Shown here: positions 31,841 through 40,660 of the stretch, one piece after another
How the letters are laid out: each line of letters begins with the position of its first letter
Position numbering within the stretch: position 1 is the stretch's first letter
Origin: Ectopseudomonas mendocina
GTDB lineage: Bacteria; Pseudomonadota; Gammaproteobacteria; Pseudomonadales; Pseudomonadaceae
Reading direction: 5' to 3'
Length of the DNA stretch: 50,052 bases
Assembly (NCBI RefSeq): GCF_007049795.1
Contig: NZ_SCFY01000031.1
Span: forward strand, 1-50,052
Made by a program: the position numbers and the translations under genes
The notes under the pieces: model-generated
What the model was told of the DNA's origin: nothing
The model's database searches: none
What the model saw: only the letters and a program-made list of their open reading frames with translations

Positions 31841-33388
31841 ATGTCTTTCAATATTGGTCTAAGCGGCTTGCGAGCTGCCACCAAGGATCTCAATGTCACC
31901 GGCAACAATATTGCCAATGCTGGTACGGCAGGCTTCAAGCAATCGCGTGCTGAGTTTGCGGATGTATATGCGGCCTCCATTCTGGGGGGCGGCAGCATGC
32001 CTCAGGGAAGTGGTGTCCTGCTTTCCGGCATCTCGCAATTATTCAATCAGGGTAACGTCAACTATACGCAGAATGTGTTGGATCTGGCGATCAACGGCAA
32101 TGGCTTTTTCCAGGTCAGTAACAATGGAGCACTCAGTTATACCCGTGCCGGTTACTTTGGTACCGACCGCGAAGGATTCATCACTGATAACTTTGGTTAT
32201 AACCTGCAGGGTTATCTGGTCGACGGCAATGGCGTTTTGCAGCCTGGTGTGGTCGGCAATCTTCGAGTAGACACTGCCAATCAGGAGCCGCGCGCAACTT
32301 CCGATGCGGTACAAAGCTTCAATCTGAACTCGCGGCTGAATGAACCAATCAACACGCCTTTCAGTCCTGCGGACCCAACCACTTACAACTCGTCGACCTC
32401 ATTCAACGTGTATGACACGCAGGGTAATGCCCACGTGTTTTCTCAGTATTTCGTCAAGACTGGTCCGAATGAGTGGCGGATGGATGTATTGATTGATGGT
32501 GCGCATCCAAAGGCTGGTGATGCCAACCTTGCTGCTCGTGACGCTCTACAAGGTGGAGGCACTCCTGCTGATGTACTGACCGCTGCGTTGGGGGCGTTGG
32601 AGGATCCCTCCGATTTCCGTAATCGCATCGACCAGCAGGTCACTCCTATGTTGTCGGCTGTTCCTGCGCCGACTTCTCAAGACATCCTTGCAGCCATTGC
32701 TCGTGTTGGTAACAGCTCGCCGATTTCTGTAGAGATGGGGTTTAATGCTGCAGGTAAATTGCAGCCCATAGGCGCCTCGGCGAACGTTTATGATCCTAAT
32801 GCCAACCCGGCGCCGCCGCTGACGGCTGATCACTTCTGGATGATTAATGAAGACGGAACGCTGACGTTGCGCAACAGTCAGTGGACCCCGTCCAATCTTG
32901 CTGGTGATCCTGCAATTCCTGTGGCCAACGGCGCGTTGGCTCATGTGGACGGGATGCGTCTAGACGTTCGTACCGCTACCCAATACTCCAGTAGTTTTGC
33001 AGTCAACAGTGTGGTGCAGGATGGTTACACCACTGGTGAGTTGGCTGGATTGGAGATTGATGAAAACGGCATGATTTTCGGCCGCTACACTAATGGTCAG
33101 TCTAGGGTTCAAGGGCAGTTGATCCTAGCGGATTTCGCCAACGTCCAGGGATTGACTCCAGTGGGTAAGACTCAATGGGTGCAATCGTTGGCATCGGGGG
33201 AACCTGTACGCAACCCGCCTCGCTCGGGCACTCTTGGGGCTGTGCAGTCCGGAGCTATTGAAGATTCCAACGTCGAGTTGTCGGATCAATTGGTGAACCT
33301 GATCGTGGCTCAGCGCAACTACCAGGCCAACGCCAAGACCATCGAAACCGAAAGCGCCATCACCCAGACGATCATCAACCTGCGTTGA
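31841..33388 (+). CDS. flgE: flagellar hook protein FlgE
   Basis: Main hook subunit, 515 residues. P. aeruginosa FlgE, from memory, is about 462, so the variable middle is longer here. Conserved ends: FNIGLSGLRAATKDLNVTGNNIANAGTAGFKQSRAEF at the N-terminus and LSDQLVNLIVAQRNYQANAKTIETESAITQTIINLR at the C-terminus. The exposed middle domain (about 150-430) is in visibly lower-GC codons than flgD or flgF, and the sequence returns to GC-rich usage at the C-terminal helix. This suggests recombination at the variable part. It is the last gene of flgBCDE and is followed by a strong terminator. Confidence 0.95.
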   Translation: MSFNIGLSGLRAATKDLNVTGNNIANAGTAGFKQSRAEFADVYAASILGGGSMPQGSGVLLSGISQLFNQGNVNYTQNVLDLAINGNGFFQVSNNGALSYTRAGYFGTDREGFITDNFGYNLQGYLVDGNGVLQPGVVGNLRVDTANQEPRATSDAVQSFNLNSRLNEPINTPFSPADPTTYNSSTSFNVYDTQGNAHVFSQYFVKTGPNEWRMDVLIDGAHPKAGDANLAARDALQGGGTPADVLTAALGALEDPSDFRNRIDQQVTPMLSAVPAPTSQDILAAIARVGNSSPISVEMGFNAAGKLQPIGASANVYDPNANPAPPLTADHFWMINEDGTLTLRNSQWTPSNLAGDPAIPVANGALAHVDGMRLDVRTATQYSSSFAVNSVVQDGYTTGELAGLEIDENGMIFGRYTNGQSRVQGQLILADFANVQGLTPVGKTQWVQSLASGEPVRNPPRSGTLGAVQSGAIEDSNVELSDQLVNLIVAQRNYQANAKTIETESAITQTIINLR

Positions 33389-33399
33389 TGATCGGAGGG

Positions 33400-33432
33400 G
33401 GCAAAGCGGCAAGCCTGGCTTGCCGCTTTGCC
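33400..33432 (+). terminator. strong terminator after flgE
   Basis: GGCAAAGCGGCAAGCC pairs exactly with GGCTTGCCGCTTTGCC; bases between leave a short loop once the innermost pairs open. No long T-run follows. It separates flgBCDE from the next sigma-54 unit. Confidence 0.75.
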
Positions 33433-33531
33433 GTTCCAGGGCCGGCAAAACCTCGCCGCTGCGCTTCTATAGTATTCCTGTTATTCCTATAAATTCCTTT
33501 TAAATCAGTATCTTGTATTTATTTTTCGAGC

Positions 33532-33548
33532 CTGGCACGGCGCTTGCT
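33532..33548 (+). promoter_or_regulatory. sigma-54 promoter of flgFGHIJKL
   Basis: CTGGCACGGCGCTTGCT matches the CTGGCAC-N5-TTGCT consensus exactly, with GG and GC ten bases apart. The predicted start is about 40 bp upstream of the flgF ATG. Confidence 0.92.
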
Positions 33549-33600
33549 GTAGTCAATGCAAAGAGCCAAGGGCACGTCGCCCACTCGGAGAATTACCATG

Positions 33601-34338
33601 GACAAGATGCTGTACGTCTCCATGACAGGAGCGCAGAACAATACGCTGGCTCTGCGCGCCCACGCCAACAACCTGGCGAACGTTTCTACCTCGGGTTTTC
33701 GTCGCGATTTCGAGCAGGCGCGCTCCATGCCGCTGTTCGGTGAAACCTATCCGGCGCGCGTATTCGCCATGAGCGAACGCCCGGCCACGGATTTTCGCGC
33801 GGGTTCGCTGCAGCAAACCGGTCGCGATCTCGATGTCGCCATTGGCGGCAAGGGCTGGATCGCCGTGCAGGCACCCGATGGCAGCGAGGCCTACGTTCGT
33901 ACGGCCAGTCTGAATATCGATGCCTTGGGCGTGCTGCGTACCGGCAACGGTTTGCCGGTGATGGGCAATGCCGGGCCGATTGCCGTACCGCCGGAGCAGA
34001 AGGTGGAAATCGGCCAGGACGGCATCATCAGCATTCGTGCGCTTGGTGAAAACCCCAACGTGTTGGCTGAAGTCGATCGCATCAAGCTGGTCAACCCTGA
34101 TCCGAAAAGCATGGAGAAGGGCACCGATGGCCTGATCCGTGTGAAGGGGCAGCCCGAGGTAGAGGCCGATGCTACCGTTCAGGTGACTTCGGGTTTCCTC
34201 GAGGCGAGCAACGTCAATGCCGTTGAAGAGATGACCGCCATCCTCTCCCTGTCCCGCCAGTTCGAGCTGTCGGTGAAGATGATGCGCACCGCCGAGGACA
34301 ACTCGTCGGCCATGGCGCGGGTTTTGCAAATTAGCTAA
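33601..34338 (+). CDS. flgF: flagellar proximal rod protein FlgF
   Basis: Rod protein of 245 residues. ATG 33601 (MDKMLYVSMTGAQNNTLALRAHANNLANVSTSGFRRDFEQ) is the conserved start, with GGAGAATT upstream. A longer frame from 33556 overlaps the promoter and is rejected. The middle has LDVAIGGKGWIAVQAPDGSEAYVRTASLNID, and the C-terminal helix is VNAVEEMTAILSLSRQFELSVKMMRTAEDNSSAMARVL. It is the first gene of flgFGHIJKL. Confidence 0.96.
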   Translation, partial: DKMLYVSMTGAQNNTLALRAHANNLANVSTSGFRRDFEQARSMPLFGETYPARVFAMSERPATDFRAGSLQQTGRDLDVAIGGKGWIAVQAPDGSEAYVRTASLNIDALGVLRTGNGLPVMGNAGPIAVPPEQKVEIGQDGIISIRALGENPNVLAEVDRIKLVNPDPKSMEKGTDGLIRVKGQPEVEADATVQVTSGFLEASNVNAVEEMTAILSLSRQFELSVKMMRTAEDNSSAMARVLQIS

Positions 34339-34384
34339 TTACCAGCACGCGGCGCCGTAAAACCGGCGCCCGAGGAGAATCGAT

Positions 34385-35170
34385 ATGCTTCCGGCACTGT
34401 GGGTCAGCAAGACCGGTTTGTCCGCTCAGGACATGAACCTGACCACCATTTCCAACAACCTGGCCAACGTGGCGACTACCGGCTTCAAGCGTGATCGCGC
34501 GGAATTCGAGGATCTGCTCTATCAGATCCGTCGTCAGCCAGGTGGCCAGTCCAGCCAGGACAGCGAGCTGCCTTCGGGTTTGCAGCTCGGCACTGGTGTG
34601 CGCGTGGTGGGTACGCAGAAGATCTTCACCGCCGGTAGCCTGCAAACAACCGAGCAGCCGCTGGACTTGGCGGTCAATGGCCGTGGTTTCTTCCAGATTC
34701 TGCAGCCCGATGGCACCGTTTCCTACACCCGTGATGGCAGCTTTCACCTCAACTCCGATGGGCAGATCGTCACCTCTCAGGGCTTTGCCCTGGAGCCTGC
34801 AATCGTACTGCCCAACGAAGTGCGCACCTTCACTGTCGGCGAAGACGGCACGGTCTCGGTGACCACGGCTGGCAACCCGCAGCCGCAGATCATCGGCAAT
34901 CTGCAGTTGGCTGACTTCGTCAACCCGGCAGGTCTGGAAGCCATCGGTAACAACCTGTTCCTGGAGACCGGTTCCAGTGGCGCGCCGCAGGTGGGCAATC
35001 CGGGCCTCAACGGCCTTGGTACCACGCTGCAGAACACCCTGGAAAACTCCAACGTCAGCGTGGTGGAGGAGTTGGTGAACATGATCACCACCCAACGTGC
35101 TTACGAGATGAACTCCAAGGTGATTTCCACCGCTGATCAGATGCTGTCGTTCGTGACGCAGAACCTCTGA
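34385..35170 (+). CDS. flgG: flagellar distal rod protein FlgG
   Basis: Distal rod subunit, 261 residues, close to the standard length. N-terminal LPALWVSKTGLSAQDMNLTTISNNLANVATTGFKRDRAEFEDLLYQ, central LDLAVNGRGFFQILQPDGTVSYTRDGSFHLN, and C-terminal SNVSVVEELVNMITTQRAYEMNSKVISTADQMLSFVTQNL are all conserved. AGGAGAA precedes the ATG. flgH follows. Confidence 0.97.
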   Translation: MLPALWVSKTGLSAQDMNLTTISNNLANVATTGFKRDRAEFEDLLYQIRRQPGGQSSQDSELPSGLQLGTGVRVVGTQKIFTAGSLQTTEQPLDLAVNGRGFFQILQPDGTVSYTRDGSFHLNSDGQIVTSQGFALEPAIVLPNEVRTFTVGEDGTVSVTTAGNPQPQIIGNLQLADFVNPAGLEAIGNNLFLETGSSGAPQVGNPGLNGLGTTLQNTLENSNVSVVEELVNMITTQRAYEMNSKVISTADQMLSFVTQNL

Positions 35171-35208
35171 TTTTTTGACACTGTTTTGAACGCCGCGAGG
35201 TAGTGGTT

Positions 35209-35907
35209 ATGAACCGGCAAATTCCCTGTTTACCCCTGTTGGCTGGCCTGCTGCTCAGCAGCGGCTGCGTGGCGCCGACAGCCAAGCCGGACGATCCCTA
35301 TTATGCCCCCGTGTTGCCACGTACGCCGCTGCCGGCGGCGCAGAACAACGGTTCGATCTATCAGGCGGGTTTCGAGAACGGCCTGTATGACGACCGCAAG
35401 GCGTTCCGTGTCGGCGACATCATCACCATCACACTCAATGAGCGCACCCAGGCCAGCAAGAACGCCAACAGCAATCTGCAGAAAGACAGCAGTGCCAACT
35501 TGGGCGTTACCTCTTTGTTCGGCTCCACTCCCTCGGTTACCAACCCGCTGACAGGCGGCAACATGAACCTCGGCGCCCAGTTCAATGGCGAACGTGAGGC
35601 TAGCGGCTCTGGTCAGGCAGGGCAGAGCAACAGCCTGTCCGGCTCGGTCACCGTGACCGTCGCTGAAGTGCTGCCCAACGGTATTCTGGCGGTACGTGGC
35701 GAGAAGTGGATGACGCTCAATACCGGCGATGAGCTGATGCGTATTTCCGGGCTGGTGCGTGCCGACGACATCTCTACCGACAACACCGTGTCTTCCACTC
35801 GGGTTGCCGATGCGCGCATCACCTATTCCGGTACGGGTGCCTTCGCCGACGCCAGCCAGCCCGGCTGGATGAGTCGTTTCTTCATGAGCCCGCTGTGGCC
35901 GTTCTGA
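35209..35907 (+). CDS. flgH: flagellar L-ring lipoprotein FlgH
   Basis: Outer-membrane L-ring subunit, 232 residues. The lipoprotein signal is MNRQIPCLPLLAGLLLSSGC with lipobox LSSGC (Cys about residue 20). I chose ATG 35209, with GAGGT eight bases upstream, over an in-frame GTG at 35203. Family motifs: GSIYQAGFENGLYDDRKAFRVGDIITITLNE and LPNGILAVRGEKWMTLNTGDELMRISGLVRADDI. The C-terminus GWMSRFFMSPLWPF is the conserved strand end of an outer-membrane protein. It is followed by flgI. Confidence 0.97.
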   Translation: MNRQIPCLPLLAGLLLSSGCVAPTAKPDDPYYAPVLPRTPLPAAQNNGSIYQAGFENGLYDDRKAFRVGDIITITLNERTQASKNANSNLQKDSSANLGVTSLFGSTPSVTNPLTGGNMNLGAQFNGEREASGSGQAGQSNSLSGSVTVTVAEVLPNGILAVRGEKWMTLNTGDELMRISGLVRADDISTDNTVSSTRVADARITYSGTGAFADASQPGWMSRFFMSPLWPF

Positions 35908-35923
35908 TCGCGGGGAACTGTAG

Positions 35924-37243
35924 ATGAAAACCTGGCTGACTCACTCTCCGTCCCTGTTACTCGAGCACCTCTCCAACTGGTACGCGCGAGTGACGGCCAG
36001 CGGCTCGGCGCGCAAGGCTTTCGCTGTAACCTCGGCTACCAAGCGAGGGGCGCGAGTTCATGGCAGTGAGTCGGCACAGGCTGGCGCATGCCGCCGGCAG
36101 TTCGCCGTCGCTCATCGTGGCTATCGTCACCGCGGCGCCAATGACTGGCTGCTGCTGGCGACCATGCTTGCCTGCATGCTGTTGAGCCTGCCTACCCAGG
36201 CTGAGCGCCTGAAGGATCTGGCATCGATCCAGGGCGTGCGTAGCAACCAGTTGATCGGCTACGGCCTGGTGGTCGGTCTCAACGGTACCGGTGACCAGAC
36301 CACCCAGACTCCGTTCACCGTACAGACCTTCAACAACATGCTGGCGCAGTTCGGTATCAAGGTGCCGCCAGGTGGCAACGTACAGCTGAAGAACGTCGCG
36401 GCGGTATCGGTGCATGCCGACCTGCCGGCGTTCGCCAAGCCGGGGCAGACCATCGATATCACTATCTCGTCTATCGGTAACGCCAAGAGCCTGCGCGGCG
36501 GCAGCCTGTTGATGACGCCGCTCAAGGGCATCGACGGCAACGTCTACGCCATTGCCCAGGGCAACCTGGTGGTCGGCGGTTTCGATGCCAGTGGCGCCGA
36601 TGGCTCGCGTATCACCGTCAACGTGCCGTCTGCCGGACGCATTCCCGGTGGTGCCACTGTGGAGCGTCCGGTGCCGAGCGGTTTCGATCAGGGTAACTAC
36701 CTGACCCTGAACCTCAATCGCCCCGATTTCACCACGGCGAAGAACATCGTCGACCAGATCAACGACCTGCTCGGCCCTGGCGTTGCCCAGGCCATCGATG
36801 GCGGTTCGATTCGCGTCAGCGCGCCGCTCGACCCAAATCAGCGCGTCGACTATCTGTCGATCCTCGAGAACCTGCAGGTTGAGGCCGGCAAGGCAGTAGC
36901 CAAGGTCATCATCAATTCGCGTACCGGCACCATCGTCATCGGCCAGGACGTCAAGGTGCAGCCGGCTGCCGTGACTCACGGCAGCCTGACCGTGACCATC
37001 ACCGAAGACCCGATTGTCAGTCAGCCAGAAGCCTTGTCCGGTGGGCAGACCGCAGTGGTGCCTCGCTCGCGCGTGGGCGCCGAGGAGGAGGCCAAACCGA
37101 TGTTCAAATTCGGCCCCGGTACCAGCCTTGACGAGATCGTGCGTGCCGTTAACCAGGTAGGCGCAGCACCTTCCGACCTGATGGCCATCCTGGAGGCGCT
37201 CAAGCAAGCCGGCGCCCTTCAGGCCGACCTGATCGTGATCTGA
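35924..37243 (+). CDS. flgI: flagellar P-ring protein FlgI with long N-terminal extension
   Basis: Periplasmic P-ring subunit, 439 residues; other Pseudomonas FlgI are about 369. The mature part starts at AERLKDLASIQGVRSNQLIGYGLVVGLNGTGDQTTQTPFT, which is highly conserved, as is the rest. Before it comes a hydrophobic core (DWLLLATMLACMLLSLPTQA, cleavage near residue 93) preceded by about 70 mostly hydrophilic, Arg-rich residues. No in-frame ATG with a ribosome binding site lies closer to the signal core. ATG 35924 has GGGGAA upstream. So the protein seems to have an unusually long leader or an insertion between flgH and flgI. It needs FlgA, encoded upstream, for assembly. Confidence 0.93.
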   Translation: MKTWLTHSPSLLLEHLSNWYARVTASGSARKAFAVTSATKRGARVHGSESAQAGACRRQFAVAHRGYRHRGANDWLLLATMLACMLLSLPTQAERLKDLASIQGVRSNQLIGYGLVVGLNGTGDQTTQTPFTVQTFNNMLAQFGIKVPPGGNVQLKNVAAVSVHADLPAFAKPGQTIDITISSIGNAKSLRGGSLLMTPLKGIDGNVYAIAQGNLVVGGFDASGADGSRITVNVPSAGRIPGGATVERPVPSGFDQGNYLTLNLNRPDFTTAKNIVDQINDLLGPGVAQAIDGGSIRVSAPLDPNQRVDYLSILENLQVEAGKAVAKVIINSRTGTIVIGQDVKVQPAAVTHGSLTVTITEDPIVSQPEALSGGQTAVVPRSRVGAEEEAKPMFKFGPGTSLDEIVRAVNQVGAAPSDLMAILEALKQAGALQADLIVI

Positions 37244-37257
37244 GGAGGATTGCCGCT

Positions 37258-38442
37258 ATGGATTCTCGACTCTCAGCCGGTTTGCTCGGTAACGGTAAAA
37301 GCCCGGTCGACAGCGGTGCGTTCACCGATCTGAATCGCCTCAACCAGTTCAAGGTAGGCGGCGATACCGAGCAGAACATCCGCAAGGTCGCGCAGGAGTT
37401 CGAATCGCTGTTCATGAACGAAATGCTCAAGGCCATGCGTTCGGCCAACGCCGCGTTCGGCGAGGGCAACTTCATGAACAGCAACGAGAGCAAGACCTAC
37501 CAGGACATGCACGACCAGCAGTTGGCCGTGACGCTGTCCAAAGAAGGGCGTGGTATCGGCCTGGCTGACGTGCTGGTGCGGCAGATGTCGAAGATCAAGC
37601 AGCCGTCGAGCCGGCCCAATCCCTTCGCGCAAATCGAGCAACCGGTTGCTACGTCGAGCGAAGCCAAAGCCGATAAGGTCGCCAGCAGCGAAGGCTTCCG
37701 TGATGACGTGGCGCTGCTCAATCGCCGTCGCCTGTCCGTGCCGGGCAAACTGGCAGATCGCCTGTTGGCCGGTATCGTGCCATCGGCCGCAGAAGGCGAG
37801 GGCAAGGCCCTGGCCGGCAGTGACTGGATTCCGGCGCAGACCGGCGCTGCGTCCAAGGATGCAGGCCTGAGCCTGGCCAACAGCGATGCCTTGACGGGAC
37901 GCCGTATCGCCCAGCCGCCGCTGGCGCCGGGCAAGGCCGCGTTCAGCTCACCGCAGGAATTCGTCGCCACCATGCTGCCGATGGCGGAAGCAGCCGCGGA
38001 GAAGATTGGCGTCGACCCGCGTTATCTGGTGGCCCAGGCTGCGCTGGAAACCGGCTGGGGCAAATCGATCATCCGCACCCGTGATGGTGACAGCAGCCAC
38101 AACCTGTTCGGCATCAAGTCCCATGGCAGCTGGGAGGGCGAGTCTGCCCGCGTGCTGACCACCGAATACAAGGGTGGCAAGGCGGTCAAGGAGGCGGCCA
38201 GCTTCCGTGCATATGACTCCTACGCACAGAGCTTCGACGATTACGTCAGCTTCCTGCAGAACAACGGTCGCTACGAGAAGGCGCTGAACGTCACCGAGAA
38301 CCCGGAGCGTTTCGTCAAGGAGCTGCAGCAGGCCGGCTACGCCACCGACCCGAACTATGCGCGCAAGATCTCGCAGATCGCCCGCAAGATGCAGACCTAT
38401 CAAGCAATCGCCGCTGCCGATAGCGCCACTACGAGGACTTGA
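37258..38442 (+). CDS. flgJ: flagellar rod-cap peptidoglycan hydrolase FlgJ
   Basis: Bifunctional rod cap and muramidase/glucosaminidase that opens peptidoglycan for the rod, 394 residues. The N-terminal rod-binding domain (residues 35-110) reads IRKVAQEFESLFMNEMLKAMRSANAAFGEGNFMNSNESKTYQDMHDQQLAVTLSK. A variable linker runs to about 230. The C-terminal GH73 domain has AQAALETGWGKSIIRTRDGDSSHNLFGIKSHGSW, with the catalytic Glu in ALETGWG, and FRAYDSYAQSFDDYVSFL. AGGAGG precedes the ATG. flgK follows 9 bp on. Confidence 0.96.
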   Translation: MDSRLSAGLLGNGKSPVDSGAFTDLNRLNQFKVGGDTEQNIRKVAQEFESLFMNEMLKAMRSANAAFGEGNFMNSNESKTYQDMHDQQLAVTLSKEGRGIGLADVLVRQMSKIKQPSSRPNPFAQIEQPVATSSEAKADKVASSEGFRDDVALLNRRRLSVPGKLADRLLAGIVPSAAEGEGKALAGSDWIPAQTGAASKDAGLSLANSDALTGRRIAQPPLAPGKAAFSSPQEFVATMLPMAEAAAEKIGVDPRYLVAQAALETGWGKSIIRTRDGDSSHNLFGIKSHGSWEGESARVLTTEYKGGKAVKEAASFRAYDSYAQSFDDYVSFLQNNGRYEKALNVTENPERFVKELQQAGYATDPNYARKISQIARKMQTYQAIAAADSATTRT

Positions 38443-38451
38443 GGGTGAATC

Positions 38452-40551
38452 ATGGCTGACCTGTTGAATATTGGTTTGTCTGGGCTATCGGCAACCAAGA
38501 CGTCGTTAACGGTGACTGGTCATAACATTACCAACGTTAATACGCCCGGTTACTCCCGCCAAGACACAACCCAGGCAACCCGGACGCCACAGTTCAGTGG
38601 CGCGGGCTATATAGGGTCGGGGACGTCGCTGACTGACATCCGGCGTACCTACAGCGAATTTCTCACAACTCAAGTGCGTAGCAGCACTGCGCTCAGTGCC
38701 GATGTGAAATCTTACCTGAGCCAGATCAGCCAGTTGGACTCCTTGTTGGCAGGGTCAACGACGGGCGTCACGCCATCACTACAGAAGTTCTTCGCGGCAG
38801 TTCAAACCGCGGCTGAAGACCCAGCCAATATTCCGGCTCGGCAACTGGTCTTGTCGGAAGCGGAGGGGCTTGCCCGGCGTTTCAATACACTGCATGACCG
38901 TCTGGTGAGTCAGAACGATTTTGCCAATAAGCAGATGCAGGTCGTGACCGAACAGGTAAACCGCTTGGCCGGCTCCATCGGCCAATTGAACCAGGCAATC
39001 GCATTGGCATCGTCTGCTGGGGCGCCGCCTAATGATTTGCTCGATGCTCGAGATGAGGCAGTTCGACAGTTGTCGGAGTACATAGGCGTAACGGTCGTGC
39101 CGCAGGACGATAATAGCTACAACCTGTTCATCGGTAGTGGTCAACCTTTGGTGGTTGGTAATACGGTTAGTCGGCTGGAAGCGGTAGCCGGGCGCTCCGA
39201 CCCAACGCGTTTTGATATTGACTTCGTCAGCGGTGGATCGCGCCAGGCAATCACCACGCAGATCACCGGTGGTGAGCTGGGCGGTTTGATTCGTTATCGT
39301 GAAGAGGTGCTGGATGCGAGCTTCAACTCTCTCGGTCGGATGGCTATCGCCGTCAGCGAGGAAATAAACGGTCAGCTCGGACAAGGGCTCGATCTAAAGG
39401 GGAACATTGGCGCCAATCTGTTTCGGGATCTCAATAGCCCAGAATTGAACTCCCTGCGTGTGCGGGCCTTTTCCGACAACATATCCCAGGTAAGTGGCAG
39501 TCTGTTGATAGACAACAGTCGTTTACTGCAGGCAAGCGATTACCGTCTTGAGTATGACGGCACCAACTACAAGGCGCGTCGCCTCAGTGACAACGCTGAA
39601 ATCACGGTCGATTCCAGCAACTTTCCTGAACTACGCTTCAGCGACAGCGCCGGTCGTGACCAAGGATTCACCGTCACACTGAGTGGAACACCGTTCGCAG
39701 GGGATCGTTTGCTACTGCAGCCGACCCGGAATGGGGCTCTGGATGTCGCTGCAAAACTGGATCAACCGGATCAGTTGGCCTTTGCCGCACCTCTTCGTAG
39801 TGAAGCTCATCTGCAGAATCGCGGTACTGCTCAAATTGGTCAGCCGAGCATCAAAGCCGTTTTGGATCCGGCGAATCCACCAGTTGGCTTCCCCAATGGC
39901 AGCTTCGTCTTCGATCCGTTGCAGCAGGCCAACATCCAGGCTTTTGGCTCATTAAGCATGCGCTACGACGAGGCATCTGGTGAGCTAGTCTTCGCCACGC
40001 CATTGCCTGCAGGCGTGACTATTACGAGCCCACCACCCGCAGCCGTACCATTGGCCTCGCTGCCGGTGACGCCGGGGCAGAACAATACCCTGTCATTTGC
40101 AGTACAGGTTACGGTAGGAGGCGTTACCCAGAGCTATACCATTGAACAGAGTTTCAACGGTCGCCCTCAGGATGGCGATACCTTCACTCTCGGGCATAAC
40201 GATAAGGGCGTTTCCGACAACCGTAACGCTCTGGAACTGGCCAACCTGCAAAACAAGGAGGTGGTTGGCGTGAGCTTCGGTGCTGCCGGTGGCTTCGGGA
40301 TGAATTTCTCTGATGCCTATGGTGATCTAGTGGAACGGGTCGGAACCCTGACTGCACAAGCCCGTCTGGATGATGAGGCGACCAGTACCATCCTCAAGCA
40401 GGCAACGGACAACCGTGACTCGTTGTCGGGGGTCAACCTGGATGAGGAGGCGGCTAATCTCATCAAGTTTCAGCAGTATTACCAGGCATCGGCACAAATC
40501 ATTCAAACAGCCCGCAGTTTGTTCGATACATTGATAGGTGCCTTCCGCTGA
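38452..40551 (+). CDS. flgK: hook-filament junction protein FlgK
   Basis: Hook-associated protein 1, 699 residues. N-terminal ADLLNIGLSGLSATKTSLTVTGHNITNVNTPGYSRQDTTQ and C-terminal GVNLDEEAANLIKFQQYYQASAQIIQTARSLFDTLIGAF are the conserved D0/D1 helices. The middle is a large variable domain. As in flgE, most of the gene uses lower-GC codons (GTT, AAT, ACT, TTG) than flgJ just upstream, pointing to different ancestry of the exposed part. FlgN encoded at 26250-26717 is its expected export chaperone. Confidence 0.95.
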   Translation: MADLLNIGLSGLSATKTSLTVTGHNITNVNTPGYSRQDTTQATRTPQFSGAGYIGSGTSLTDIRRTYSEFLTTQVRSSTALSADVKSYLSQISQLDSLLAGSTTGVTPSLQKFFAAVQTAAEDPANIPARQLVLSEAEGLARRFNTLHDRLVSQNDFANKQMQVVTEQVNRLAGSIGQLNQAIALASSAGAPPNDLLDARDEAVRQLSEYIGVTVVPQDDNSYNLFIGSGQPLVVGNTVSRLEAVAGRSDPTRFDIDFVSGGSRQAITTQITGGELGGLIRYREEVLDASFNSLGRMAIAVSEEINGQLGQGLDLKGNIGANLFRDLNSPELNSLRVRAFSDNISQVSGSLLIDNSRLLQASDYRLEYDGTNYKARRLSDNAEITVDSSNFPELRFSDSAGRDQGFTVTLSGTPFAGDRLLLQPTRNGALDVAAKLDQPDQLAFAAPLRSEAHLQNRGTAQIGQPSIKAVLDPANPPVGFPNGSFVFDPLQQANIQAFGSLSMRYDEASGELVFATPLPAGVTITSPPPAAVPLASLPVTPGQNNTLSFAVQVTVGGVTQSYTIEQSFNGRPQDGDTFTLGHNDKGVSDNRNALELANLQNKEVVGVSFGAAGGFGMNFSDAYGDLVERVGTLTAQARLDDEATSTILKQATDNRDSLSGVNLDEEAANLIKFQQYYQASAQIIQTARSLFDTLIGAFR

Positions 40552-40660
40552 TTCAGTTTTCGACGACGCCGTCGATACCTGATGCAGCCGCCGTGAAACA
40601 GCTTCGTCCGCGATGACCGCCGTTGCAGTCGCTCATGGCTAAAAGTACAGAGGTCTCAAC

